This document shows, one piece after another, positions 20,229 to 29,500 of a stretch of DNA of 64,000 nt; the stretch's first letter is position 1; each line of letters begins with the position of its first letter. The position numbers and the translations under genes were made by a program. The stretch is from assembly GCA_016699635.1 (NCBI GenBank), contig CP064983.1, forward strand, positions 1,116,001-1,180,000, written 5' to 3'. This DNA comes from Bacteroidota bacterium (GTDB lineage: Bacteria; Bacteroidota; Bacteroidia; AKYH767-A; OLB10). Under the pieces are notes generated by a model. It was not told the origin of the DNA. It did not search any database and saw only the letters and a program-made list of their open reading frames with translations.

Positions 20229-21953
20229 TTAAACATTAATCCAGCTTTTCACTTCTTCAAGTGTAACCATGCTTATATCAAGTTTCAGTTTTTTACGCAT
20301 GCCACCCATGTCGTTAAACAATTTGTTAGGATTAGCTTCTTTGAGCTGTTGTTTTGAAGTGATTCCCATTCTGGAAATAACATCATTCCAAGGCGCAGGT
20401 ATGTGCGACAATCCTGTATCCGTTGCTGCATTGGTTTCAATAGTTTCGGGCTTCATCTGTGGGAAAAACAGCACATCCTGAATGCTGGCAGCGTTTGTCA
20501 TAATCATACTCAAACGATCAATTCCTATTCCTAAACCTGCTGTTGGCGGCATACCATATTCAATGGCGCGAAGAAAATCTTCGTCAAGTTGCATTGCTTC
20601 CTCATCGCCACGTTTGCCAAGTTCAAGTTGTTCTTCAAATCTTTTACGCTGATCAATCGGATCATTCAATTCAGAAAATGCATTGCACATTTCTTTACCA
20701 TTACATATTGCTTCAAAGCGTTCGACCAATCCGGGTTTGCTACGATGCTTCTTTGCCAATGGCGACATTTCAACAGGATAGTCTGTAATAAACGTAGGTT
20801 GAATGAGGTTGGCTTCGCACTTGCTTCCAAAAATTTCATCAATAATTTTTCCTCTTGCCATTGTATCATCCAACTCAATTCCCATTTGTGCTGCTGCTTT
20901 GCGCATAGCCATTTCATCCATTTCACTGACATCTACACCTGTAAAATGCTCAATAGCTTCATACATGGTAAATCGTTTCCATGGGCGTTTAAAATCAATT
21001 GTCTTCTCTCCTACTTTCACAGCAGTTGAGCCATGCAATTCTAAAGCTACTTTCTCAATCATTTCCTCCACCAGGTTCATCATCCACTCGTAATCTTTAT
21101 AAGCTACATAAAGTTCTATCTGTGTAAACTCCGGATTATGAAACCTGCTCATACCTTCGTTTCTGAAATCTTTCGAAAACTCATACACACCATCATAGCC
21201 ACCAACAATTAATCTTTTCAGATAAAGTTCGTTGGCAATGCGCAAATACAATGTCATGTCCAATGTATTGTGATGCGTTTTAAATGGACGCGCTGCAGCA
21301 CCACCATATAAAGGTTGTAAAATTGGTGTTTCTACTTCGAGATAACCTTTTTCGTTCAGGTAATTGCGCATGGTATTCACCAATCGTGTACGTTTACGGA
21401 ATGTTTCTTTTACCTGCGGATTTACAATTAAATCAACATAACGCTGACGGTATCTTAAATCAGGATCTATAACGGCATCAAAAACTTCTCCGTCTTTTTC
21501 TTTTACAATAGGTAATGGACGAAGTGACTTACACAACAGTATAAAGGAACTTGCATGTATAGAAGTTTCTCCTGTTTTAGTTTTAAAAACGTAGCCTTTA
21601 ATGCCAATAATATCACCTATATCAATAAGTTTTTTCCAAACAGTATCATACAAAGTTTTATCATCACCTTTACAAATTTCATCACGTTTTATGTATATCT
21701 GAATTTTTCCTTCTGCATCCTGTATCTGTGCAAACGCAGCCTTACCCATATCTCTTACACTCATGATGCGGCCACCAATACTCACCTCTTCTTTTCCTGC
21801 ACCAAAACGTGCTTCTGCCTGTTCGTAGTTTTCAAGAATAAAGGTGCTGTTTGTGTTTATTTCAAACTTCTCTGCCGGATAGGGATTAATTCCCATCTGT
21901 AAGAGCTCATTCAGCTTTTCTCGTCTAATTTGTTCTTGCTCTGATAATGTTAT
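20229..21953 (-). CDS. lysS: Lysyl-tRNA synthetase, class II
   Basis: Class II LysRS of about 574 residues that charges tRNA-Lys. It has an OB-fold anticodon domain (about residues 50-160; GRIMSVRDMGKAAFAQIQD) and a catalytic core with motif 2 FRNEGMSRFHNPEFTQIE and motif 3 GLGIGIDRLSMI. Homologues start at LSEQEQIRREKL, and a TATCTTTG promoter box lies at 21972-21979. The codon where translation should begin (21953) is ATA, with no ATG, GTG or TTG between promoter and conserved region. The longer frame to 22076 would pass through the promoter and is not believed. Either initiation is non-canonical or one base is misread. A 70-residue C-terminal extension follows motif 3, as in many Bacteroidota. 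Confidence 0.92.
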   Translation of the reverse strand: MTLSEQEQIRREKLNELLQMGINPYPAEKFEINTNSTFILENYEQAEARFGAGKEEVSIGGRIMSVRDMGKAAFAQIQDAEGKIQIYIKRDEICKGDDKTLYDTVWKKLIDIGDIIGIKGYVFKTKTGETSIHASSFILLCKSLRPLPIVKEKDGEVFDAVIDPDLRYRQRYVDLIVNPQVKETFRKRTRLVNTMRNYLNEKGYLEVETPILQPLYGGAAARPFKTHHNTLDMTLYLRIANELYLKRLIVGGYDGVYEFSKDFRNEGMSRFHNPEFTQIELYVAYKDYEWMMNLVEEMIEKVALELHGSTAVKVGEKTIDFKRPWKRFTMYEAIEHFTGVDVSEMDEMAMRKAAAQMGIELDDTMARGKIIDEIFGSKCEANLIQPTFITDYPVEMSPLAKKHRSKPGLVERFEAICNGKEMCNAFSELNDPIDQRKRFEEQLELGKRGDEEAMQLDEDFLRAIEYGMPPTAGLGIGIDRLSMIMTNAASIQDVLFFPQMKPETIETNAATDTGLSHIPAPWNDVISRMGITSKQQLKEANPNKLFNDMGGMRKKLKLDISMVTLEEVKSWINV

Positions 21954-21971
21954 TGTTTTTAAATTTGATTG

Positions 21972-21979
21972 CAAAGATA
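21972..21979 (-). promoter_or_regulatory. lysS -7 promoter box (TATCTTTG)
   Basis: TATCTTTG on the minus strand fits TAnnTTTG. Transcription would start near 21968, leaving a leader of about 15 bases before the conserved LysRS N-terminus. Confidence 0.6.
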
Positions 21980-22158
21980 CATGTTGCCGCTTGCAATTAT
22001 CCCTTTCGGTCTGACAGTAGTTTTTCCTGCTTAGGTGCTCACAATTTCCCGATGAGGACAAACTATTTGTCGGCACAGCAATGCATATCTATTTTTGACT
22101 CATTGATTAAAGATTATTCTCTGTTAAAATATTTTTTAGTTCAGGGTGGGTTTAACTT

Positions 22159-22189
22159 CCCCCGTCAGCAAAACTGACGGGGTTTTTTT
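22159..22189 (+). terminator. Intrinsic terminator (plus orientation)
   Basis: CCCCGTCAG and CTGACGGGG form a nine-base-pair stem with loop CAAAA, followed by seven T. The T-tract is on the plus-strand side, yet no plus-strand gene is recognised within 2.5 kb upstream. It may stop antisense transcription or mark an unrecognised short RNA. Confidence 0.8.
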
Positions 22190-22200
22190 ATGTCTCCATA

Positions 22201-22226
22201 AAAAAAGCCACCCTTTTGGAGTGGCC
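22201..22226 (-). terminator. Terminator of the rplM-rpsI-rpsB-tsf operon
   Basis: On the minus strand GCCAC-TCCAAAAGG-GTGGC is followed by a T-run. It lies 21 bases after the tsf stop and fits the end of the ribosomal operon. Confidence 0.85.
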
Positions 22227-22246
22227 TTTATATTGTTTTGGTTTAA

Positions 22247-23080
22247 TTAACCAATCTGAACACGTCTGAAAGCTTTTACGGTAAGCCCTTTTTCCACTCC
22301 ATCCAAATACTGACGGATGGTTTTTTTATCTTCTTTTATAAAAGCTTGATTCAACAATGTTGATTCCTGATAAAATTTATTCAGTTTACCCATTGCTATC
22401 TTCTCAATCATATTCTCCGGTTTGCCTTCTGCACGTGCCTGCTCTTTTCCAATTTCTATTTCGCGATCTAATGTACTTTGATCCACATCGTCTTTATCAA
22501 TTGCAACAGGATTCATTGCGGCAATTTGCATAGCCACATCTTTACCGGCTTCATTAGCTGCAGTAGCAGATGATAAACCTACCATAGAAACTACTCTGTT
22601 TCCGGGGTGAATATAAACCACTACTTTAGGAGCTTCGATTACTTCATAACGAGTAATTTCAATCTTCTCACCAATTTTTCCAACCATTTCAATCAGCTTC
22701 TCACTGATTGTTGTGCCTTGTAATTGTAAAGCCAGCAATGCATCAAGACTTGCTGCATTATTTGTCAATGCTGTTTCAAGAACATCTTCAGCAAATTTTA
22801 CAAACTCTGCATTTTTAGCTACAAAGTCTGTTTCGCAACTTAATGCAACTAAATATCCTTTAGTAGCATTGTTATTTGTTTTAGCAACAATGTATCCTTC
22901 TTTTGCTTCGCGGTCTGCTCTGTTAGCTGCTACTTTCTGTCCTTTTTTACGAAGTTCATCAATTGCTTTTTCAAAATCGCCATTGGCTTCCATCAGTGCT
23001 TTTTTGCAATCCATCATTCCTGCACCGGTCATTTGACGCAGTTTGTTTACATCGCTTGCACTAATTGTTACTGTACTCAT
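22247..23080 (-). CDS. tsf: Elongation factor Ts
   Basis: EF-Ts, 277 residues, the nucleotide exchange factor that recycles EF-Tu-GDP. The N-terminal UBA-like domain is clear (VNKLRQMTGAGMMDCKKALMEANGDFEKAIDELRKKG, here over residues 13-50), followed by SCETDFVAKN, the EF-Tu contact motif TDFVAKN, and the core dimer-like domains ending FRRVQIG. The length is normal for the family. It is the last gene of the ribosomal operon, 42 bases after rpsB, and a terminator follows. Confidence 0.96.
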   Translation of the reverse strand: MSTVTISASDVNKLRQMTGAGMMDCKKALMEANGDFEKAIDELRKKGQKVAANRADREAKEGYIVAKTNNNATKGYLVALSCETDFVAKNAEFVKFAEDVLETALTNNAASLDALLALQLQGTTISEKLIEMVGKIGEKIEITRYEVIEAPKVVVYIHPGNRVVSMVGLSSATAANEAGKDVAMQIAAMNPVAIDKDDVDQSTLDREIEIGKEQARAEGKPENMIEKIAMGKLNKFYQESTLLNQAFIKEDKKTIRQYLDGVEKGLTVKAFRRVQIG

Positions 23081-23122
23081 TTATATTATTAATATTTAAA
23101 TCTTAAACTAAATTAATCTGCT

Positions 23123-23992
23123 TTATCTTTTGCTGGTTGTGGTACCTTTACGTGGACGTGTGGTGGCTTTTTTTGCAGGAGATTTTGTTTTTGTTTCTCC
23201 ACTATCATCACCTTCGTCAGACATGGTAAATTCTTTTTCGCCTTCGCCTCTTTCGCCACCTTCTTCTTCTGCAGCAGCTTCGCGTTCGCGGTCAGCTTCT
23301 TTGTCCATTTTACGTTCTTCAAGACCTTCTTCAATAGCCTTAATCATGGCATTCATAATTAAAGAAATTGATTTAGTTGCATCATCATTTGCCGGAACAG
23401 GGAAGTCAATTAACGTAGGGTCTGTATTGGTGTCGCAGATAGCAATAGTAGGGATTCCTAATTTCTGTGCTTCTGAAACTGCAATATGCTCTTTTAAAAC
23501 GTCAACAATAAAAAGTGCAGCAGGCAAACGGGTAAGGTCGGCAATACTACCGATAAGTTTTTCCATTTTCGCTTTCTGACGCGATACCTGAAGACGCTCT
23601 TTCTTTGATATGTTGTTGAAAGATTCGTCTTTCATGAAACGATCAAAGCCTGTCATTTTCTTAACTGACTTGCGCTGTGTTGCAAAGTTGGTAAGCATAC
23701 CACCGGGCCAACGCTCAGTGATATATGGCATGCCAACAGATTTGGCTGCATTGGCAACAATTTCTTTTGCTTGTTTCTTAGTAGCAACAAACAATATTTT
23801 TTTGCCTGACTTTGCAATTTGTTTTATGGCAGCAGTAGCTTCTTCAAGTTTAGCAGCTGTCTTATTCAAATCAATAATGTGAATGCCATTGCGCTCCATA
23901 AAAATATAAGGAGCCATTTTAGGATTCCACTTACGTTTCAGGTGTCCGAAATGACATCCTGCATCTAACAATTCCTGTGTATTAATAGACAT
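23123..23992 (-). CDS. rpsB: 30S ribosomal protein S2 with charged C-terminal extension
   Basis: Ribosomal protein S2, 289 residues. The core has ELLDAGCHFGHLKRKWNPKM, YIFMERNGIHIIDLNKT, ERWPGGMLTNF and the end NDDATKSISLIM. The ATG at 23992 fits the family start MSINTQELL. After about residue 228 there is an extension of some 60 residues, first strongly acidic (EREAAAEEEGGERGEGEKEF) and then basic (KKATTRPRKGTTTSKR). Many Bacteroidota S2 proteins have a tail, but this two-part charge pattern is pronounced. It lies between rpsI and tsf in the operon. Confidence 0.96.
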   Translation of the reverse strand: MSINTQELLDAGCHFGHLKRKWNPKMAPYIFMERNGIHIIDLNKTAAKLEEATAAIKQIAKSGKKILFVATKKQAKEIVANAAKSVGMPYITERWPGGMLTNFATQRKSVKKMTGFDRFMKDESFNNISKKERLQVSRQKAKMEKLIGSIADLTRLPAALFIVDVLKEHIAVSEAQKLGIPTIAICDTNTDPTLIDFPVPANDDATKSISLIMNAMIKAIEEGLEERKMDKEADREREAAAEEEGGERGEGEKEFTMSDEGDDSGETKTKSPAKKATTRPRKGTTTSKR

Positions 23993-24011
23993 TTTTTGCT
24001 GGTATAATTTT

Positions 24012-24398
24012 TTAACGTTTGCTGAACTGGAATTTCTTACGGGCTTTCTTCTGACCGCTCTTCTTACGCTCAACCATTCTTGGGTTACGTGTCAGTAGTC
24101 CTTCTTTTTTCAAAGCCGGACGGTTTTCAGGATTCATTTCGCACAATGCACGCGAAATAGCTAAACGGATAGCTTCTGCCTGTCCGGTAATTCCTCCACC
24201 CATTACATTGGCCTTAACATCAAACTGCTCGTTTGCATTGATAACTGCAAATGCCTGTGTTACTTTATTCTGAAGCGGACCGGTAGTGAAATAGTTTTTG
24301 AATTCACGATTGTTGATTACAATAGTTCCTGTTCCGGGAGTCAGATAAACACGCGCTACGGCTGTTTTGCGTCTTCCTATTTTATGTATATTATTCAT
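24012..24398 (-). CDS. rpsI: 30S ribosomal protein S9
   Basis: Ribosomal protein S9, 128 residues. Signatures are IGRRKTAVARVYLTPG, GGGITGQAEAIRLAISRAL and the conserved C-terminus KKARKKFQFSKR, whose terminal Arg contacts the P-site tRNA. Only 6 bases separate it from the rplM stop, the usual L13-S9 arrangement. Confidence 0.97.
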   Translation of the reverse strand: MNNIHKIGRRKTAVARVYLTPGTGTIVINNREFKNYFTTGPLQNKVTQAFAVINANEQFDVKANVMGGGITGQAEAIRLAISRALCEMNPENRPALKKEGLLTRNPRMVERKKSGQKKARKKFQFSKR

Positions 24399-24404
24399 TG
24401 CCGA

Positions 24405-24854
24405 TTAAATATCTAAAGTTATTTTACGGGGATTTTGTGCTTCGTGACTATGTTCACTGCCAGCAAATACCCTTAGGTTTTTCTTTAAAGCATTTCCCAA
24501 TCTGTTTTTAGGAAGCATTTTATGAATGGCATTTTCCAGAATTCTTTCAGGATAGGTATCCATCAGTTTTTCAGGTGATGTGAAACGCTGACCTCCGGGA
24601 TAGCCCGTATGGCGCACATATACCTTCTGTGCCATTTTTTTACCGGTAAGTTTTACCTTCTCGGCATTGATAATAATTACATTATCTCCGGTGTCAACGT
24701 GAGGAGTAAATCCTGGACGGTGTTTGCCTCTTAAAATTTTAGCCACCTCGGATGATAAACGGCCTAAAACCATATCGGTTGCATCAATCAGCACCCACTC
24801 TTTCTTGGCAGTTTTCGCATTCAGCGATATTGTTTTGTATGATAAAGTATCTAC
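24405..24854 (-). CDS. rplM: 50S ribosomal protein L13
   Basis: Ribosomal protein L13, about 149 residues. Signatures are KEWVLIDATDMVLGRLSSEV, HVDTGDNVIIINAEKV, YVRHTGYPGGQR and the C-terminal RVFAGSEHSHEAQNP. In related species the protein begins M-[DN]TLSYKTIS; here that position (24854) is GTA. No ATG, GTG or TTG occurs between the promoter box at 24889-24896 and this codon; the nearest in-frame alternative is ATA at 24866. An ATG at 24953 lies upstream of the promoter and would add 33 residues not seen in the family, so it is rejected. The start is therefore uncertain, while gene identity is not. Confidence 0.94.
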   Translation of the reverse strand, partial: VDTLSYKTISLNAKTAKKEWVLIDATDMVLGRLSSEVAKILRGKHRPGFTPHVDTGDNVIIINAEKVKLTGKKMAQKVYVRHTGYPGGQRFTSPEKLMDTYPERILENAIHKMLPKNRLGNALKKNLRVFAGSEHSHEAQNPRKITLDI

Positions 24855-24888
24855 AGTATTATGTATTAACCTTTTACAATTGGGGTCG

Positions 24889-24896
24889 CAAAAGTA
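24889..24896 (-). promoter_or_regulatory. rplM operon -7 promoter box (TACTTTTG)
   Basis: TACTTTTG on the minus strand matches TAnnTTTG, about 35 bases before the L13 coding start. The rest of the spacer up to 25162 (about 270 bases) holds nothing else I recognise. Confidence 0.6.
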
Positions 24897-25162
24897 ACAC
24901 TTTTTTTCAAACCAACAAACGTTATAAACAAAATAGTGTGAACAGTTTGCCAATATTAATTAACCGTTTTCAGTTCCTATCTACTATGTTTTAAAAATGT
25001 TGCTGATTATCAAATATTTAAATACAGACTTATGCTGAATTTTTTTGCCACATTATTCACAACAAATCATTGAAATGGGTTCAAAAGGACAACTTCCTGC
25101 CATCAATTTTAATTGTTTTACGACAACTGTCTTCAATAAAAAACATATAAAAATGCCGGTAT

Positions 25163-26302
25163 TTATGGCGCAACCGTAAAATTCTGAATTACGGACTGAT
25201 AGTAATTTTCGTACCGCGGAAGGATAACGTTAATATCAAAATCAGAAGCTCTTTTCAAAGCATTTTGCTTAAAAATATTAAGTGTCTGATCGTCCTTTAA
25301 TATGTGATATGCTTTCTCCGCCATATCTTCAATATCGCCAACATTACTTGTAAATCCTGTCACGCCATCTAAGTTCAGTTCCGGCATGCCACCGGTGTTT
25401 GATGAAATAACCGGCACCTGACAAGCCATGGCCTCCAATGCAGCAAGTCCAAAACTTTCAGTTTCACTGGGCATGATAAATAAATCGCAAACCGATAATA
25501 TTTCTTCAATAGCATCCTGCTTACCTAAAAACCTGACTTCATCACACAGTTGCAAATCGCGACAAAGTTTTTCTGCACCTGCACGCTCATCGCCATCACC
25601 AATCATCAATAACCGTGAAGGAATTCTTTTATGGATTTTTGCAAAAACCTGTATTACATCATTCACCCTTTTAACTTTCCGGAAATTAGAAGTATGAACC
25701 AAAAGTCTTTCACCACCGGGAGCAATTGCACGCTTGAAGTGGTCTTTAGGTTTTTTTGAAAAACGTTTCAGGTCAATAAAATTATGGATGACTTCAATAT
25801 GTTTGGTCACTTCAAAATTTGCATAGGTATCACGCTTTAAACTTTCAGAAACTGCTGTAACACCATCACTTTGGTTAATTGCAAAAGTTACAACAGGCTC
25901 ATAACTGTTATCGCGGCCAACAAGTGTAATATCTGTACCGTGTAAGGTCGTTATAACCGGAATATAAATTCCCTTTGAAATTAAAATCTGCTTAGCCAGA
26001 TATGCTACTGATGCATGTGGAATAGCATAATGCACATGCAATACATCTAACCCTTCGTGCATAGCCACATCAACCAACATACTTGTTAATGCCGACTCAT
26101 AAGGTGCATATTCAAACAACGGATAATTGCTTACCGATACTTCGTGATAAGAAATATTTTCAGAAAAAGAATCGAGCCGCACAGGCTGACTGTAGGTGAT
26201 AAAATGAATGCGATGACCTTTAGCAGCAAGTGCTTTGCCAAGTTCTGTGGCTACAACGCCACTTCCTCCAAAAGTGGGATAACAAACTATTCCTATTTTC
26301 AT
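25163..26302 (-). CDS. bshA: N-acetyl-alpha-D-glucosaminyl L-malate synthase (bacillithiol synthesis)
   Basis: GT4-family glycosyltransferase of 379 residues, BshA. It joins UDP-GlcNAc and L-malate in the first step of bacillithiol synthesis. Motifs are MKIGIVCYPTFGGSGVVATE at the N-terminus, HVHYAIPHASVAYLA, TLHGTDITLVG, HTSNFRKVKR and the nucleotide-sugar EX7E region PSETESFGLAALEAMA. The ATG at 26302 matches the conserved start; an in-frame ATG seven codons upstream is less likely. The gene follows the GH3/serine-hydrolase fusion by 64 bases on the same strand. bshB and bshC are not in the window. Confidence 0.93.
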   Translation of the reverse strand: MKIGIVCYPTFGGSGVVATELGKALAAKGHRIHFITYSQPVRLDSFSENISYHEVSVSNYPLFEYAPYESALTSMLVDVAMHEGLDVLHVHYAIPHASVAYLAKQILISKGIYIPVITTLHGTDITLVGRDNSYEPVVTFAINQSDGVTAVSESLKRDTYANFEVTKHIEVIHNFIDLKRFSKKPKDHFKRAIAPGGERLLVHTSNFRKVKRVNDVIQVFAKIHKRIPSRLLMIGDGDERAGAEKLCRDLQLCDEVRFLGKQDAIEEILSVCDLFIMPSETESFGLAALEAMACQVPVISSNTGGMPELNLDGVTGFTSNVGDIEDMAEKAYHILKDDQTLNIFKQNALKRASDFDINVILPRYENYYQSVIQNFTVAP

Positions 26303-26366
26303 ACTGTAAGAATCAATCAACAAGCAAATTGTTGATTTGTTTAGCAGGTTGTAAAAATAGTTTCTT

Positions 26367-29299
26367 TCAGCGTACTTTTCGCAAACAATCGTAAAACACC
26401 TGCTGTATTTCTGTCCTTACACTTAGCTTACTGATTTTCTGATTAGCTGCAGAAGGAAACACACGGTTAGATAGAAAAACATATACCAATTTATTGGAAG
26501 GGTCGGCCCAGGTGCAAGTGCCTGTAAATCCCTGATGACCGAAAGTTTGTGGTGATGCACTTTTGCATGTAGGGCTTCCTTTTGCAGGATTTGTTTCAGG
26601 TTTATCAAATACCAAACCTCTTCTTATTCCGGGAATAGGTGCTTTTGTAAAAGTATCAACAGTAGCCTTACTGATATATTGCTTACCGGCATAGCTACCT
26701 TCGTTGAGAAGCATCTGCATGAGCACACCAACGCTCTGCGCATTGGCGAACAAGCCGGCATTGCCGGCAACGCCTCCTAACAAGGCTGCTGCCGGATCGT
26801 GCACATAACCATGCACCAATGTTTGCCTGAACACAGTGTCGTCTTCCGTAGGCACAATGTCTGCCAAAGGAAATTTACTGCGAGGATTAAACAATAAATG
26901 ACTTAACCCCAATGGCTGATAAAACTCTTCGTTGAGCAATACATCCATTTTTTTTCCTGCCTGCCTCTCAATAATCTTTTGCAATAACAACATTCCTAAA
27001 TCAGAATACACATATTTACCCTTTTCTGTTAAAGGCGATTCTTTAATCTGTTTATCTATTCTGGAATAAAACTTAGGATTCATAAAAAGACTGTCCGATA
27101 TCTGAACAGTATAGTCATCATGCTTTGATGAAGAAAAATATTTTTTCATCATCTTGCCATTCTTGGTAAGCCCTTCTTTATAAAATGGAATCCATGCTTG
27201 TAGTCCTGCAGTATGCGTCATAAGCTGCTCTACTGTTAACAATCCTTTATTTGTCTTTTCGTAATCCGGCAAATAATATTCAATGGTTTGTTTTAAATCT
27301 AAAAGATGATGGTCATAAAGCCACATGGCAGCAAGTGCAGTGGCATTAATTTTTGTCACAGAGGCAATATCATAAATCATATCATTCTCCACGGCCTGTG
27401 TATCTGCATAAGAAGTATAGCCAAACGATTTGTTATAAATAACCTTACCATCAACCGATGCATATACCTGACATCCAGGAAATGCTTTCTGTTTTATTGC
27501 ATCATTTACTATAGAGTCAACTTTTTGTAGGCACGTAAGATCAATATTTAACTCCGCTGGCATTGTATATTTCACAACACCTGTTGCCTGAAGATTAAGA
27601 CCGTCACCACGATGATAGGACAAGCCCGGTGTTACAGGCAACCTGCCATTAAAAGGAACAGCACCAAACAATGCTTGTGCTGTTATGTGTTGCGGCAGAT
27701 AGGTGTCTTCATAGGCAATTATTAAAGCTTTAGTCTGCTCTGGAATAACTAATTTATTCAGACAATAGGAATTACCAAACAACACAACAATGGTTTTGGT
27801 GCGCATAGAAATTTTCTGGATAACTGAAATCATACTTTCCGTGATACCAAAATTTAACTGAGGCTTGGTTGTTGTGTTATGGATACTAATGATAACTTTT
27901 TTAAATCCAGACAGAACTGCGGCAATGCTGTCCACGGTGGCAAAAGATGCATCTTTTGACATTACAAAATTCTGAACAGGCGCAAAAAGCGACAATGTTT
28001 GCTGAAATGTATTTTCAAGAGTGTCGTTAATTACTAATGATGCCATCCTTTCAGTAGCACTATTTTGAAGTGGTAAAACAGCATCATTGCGAAGTAATGT
28101 CAGCGACTTTTCATACAACCTGTAGTTGAGATAAGATGCATCGGCATTATTTAAATCATAATAAAGATTTGTAGTGTCAACAGGAGTATAATTATATAAG
28201 CCTGCCCAATGTTTGGCCATCAGAATTTTTCTGACTTTTTCATCAAGAGCACTTTTACGTAATTTTCTTTTCTGAATTGCTGTTTTAATTTTTTCAATAG
28301 CGGGTTTCACATTCTCCGACATTAATAAAATATCATTTCCTGCCAGCAAGGCCTGCAATTCAATATCACCCGGTTTGGCATCAGCTACAATGGCACCTTT
28401 CATATTCAAAGCATCAGTAATAACGAGTCCTTTAAAGTCAAGGTCGTCCTTAAGATAGCCATTGATAATTCTTTTAGATAATGATGCAGGATAATTCTCA
28501 TCGTCAAGTAATGGAACATTCAGGTGACCTGTCATAATACTGCTTACACCATTTCTAATAAGCTGTCTGAAAGGAAACCACTCTAAAGTGTCTAATTCAT
28601 TGGCCGATTTATTAATTACAGGCAAAGCATAATGTGAATCTGTATCTGTATCACCATGGTAGGAAAATGTTTACCACATGCAAGCACATGATGATTTTGC
28701 AAAGCTTGCATATAAAGAATTCCGCCCTCTGCTACTTCAAATTTATCATCACTAAATGAGCGTGTATTAATTACAGGGTTCTGAGGGTTGTTATTGATAT
28801 CTATGTCAGGAGCAAAGTTGAGTTGAATACCCATACGTTTACATTGAGATGCAATTTCAGAAAATGCATCATTGAGCAAACTGTCATCGTGCATGGCGGA
28901 CAAAGTCATCTGACGTGGAAAGCGAATGGTGCTGTCCATGCGCATACTAAGTCCCCATTCGCCATCAATACTCACCAACAAAGGAATTTTAGCTGCCTGC
29001 TGCATTCTGTTAATACAAAGTGCCTGGCGGTATGGTCCTCCTTTAAAAACAATTAATCCTCCGAGATGATAATTACGTATCAATGACTCTAATGAATCTA
29101 AATCTTTTTCAGGCCAAACACTTTGCATCTGTACCATAAAAAGCTGACCAATTTTTTCGTCAACAGTCATTTCGTCAAGTACACTATCTGCCCAATGATA
29201 AGATACAGGGTTAATAAATCCGGGCAGCTTCTTTTGTGAATACGAAACAAAAGGAAGCAACACCGTGAATAAGCAACAAAACCATTTCTTTAAAAACAT
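26367..29299 (-). CDS. GH3 N-acetylglucosaminidase fused to a class C beta-lactamase-like serine hydrolase (frameshifted at about 28660)
   Basis: A secreted two-enzyme fusion of about 977 residues with signal peptide 1-21. The N-terminal part is NagZ-like GH3 (DEKIGQLFMVQ, LVSIDGEWG, LNFAPDIDI, KHFP then HGDTDTDSH, carrying the Asp-His pair of NagZ enzymes), with a GH3 C-terminal domain to about residue 580. The second part is a class C beta-lactamase-type domain: SVTK, YSD in place of YxN, and GHQGFTGT. The frame breaks exactly in the KHFP(G)HGDT motif; one missing base restores it, but the expected Gly is not read cleanly. Such fusions occur in Bacteroidota and are linked by prediction to peptidoglycan turnover. 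The second domain could be an esterase or peptidase rather than a beta-lactamase. Confidence 0.83.
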
Positions 29300-29303
29300 C
29301 AGG

Positions 29304-29311
29304 CAAAGGTA
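29304..29311 (-). promoter_or_regulatory. -7 promoter box abutting the GH3-fusion start codon
   Basis: TACCTTTG on the minus strand ends only four bases before the ATG at 29299. Transcription would therefore start at or next to the start codon, giving a leaderless or nearly leaderless mRNA. Confidence 0.5.
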
Positions 29312-29473
29312 TTTTCATAAAGTATTCTTTTTGCACTTACATTACAGAGTAAATAACAGATTTATGTTAGAAAACTTTTGCCTACAAAGCTTTCTTTAGG
29401 ATGTTTGTTTAATGAAAAGTTGGTTTTATTACTATAGAAAGTGAAATAAAGTATGTTAATTAAATCAAAAATT

Positions 29474-29481
29474 TACCTTTG
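29474..29481 (+). promoter_or_regulatory. -7 promoter box (TACCTTTG) of the DUF4920 operon
   Basis: TACCTTTG is a perfect TAnnTTTG match, 19 bases before the ATG at 29501. It supports that start over an upstream in-frame ATG at 29453 that precedes the promoter. Confidence 0.62.
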
Positions 29482-29500
29482 CAGTTCAAAATTCAAGAAC

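Noticed and set aside
20589..21029. A 146-codon plus-strand frame opposite lysS
   Set aside because: Antisense to a well conserved gene, with no start context or homology that I recognise.
22076..22080. Upstream ATG at 22076 as the lysS start
   Set aside because: It would add 41 unconserved residues and place the TATCTTTG promoter inside the coding region.
23130..23579. A 149-codon plus-strand frame opposite rpsB
   Set aside because: Antisense shadow of the charged S2 tail; Ser-rich composition follows from the opposite strand.
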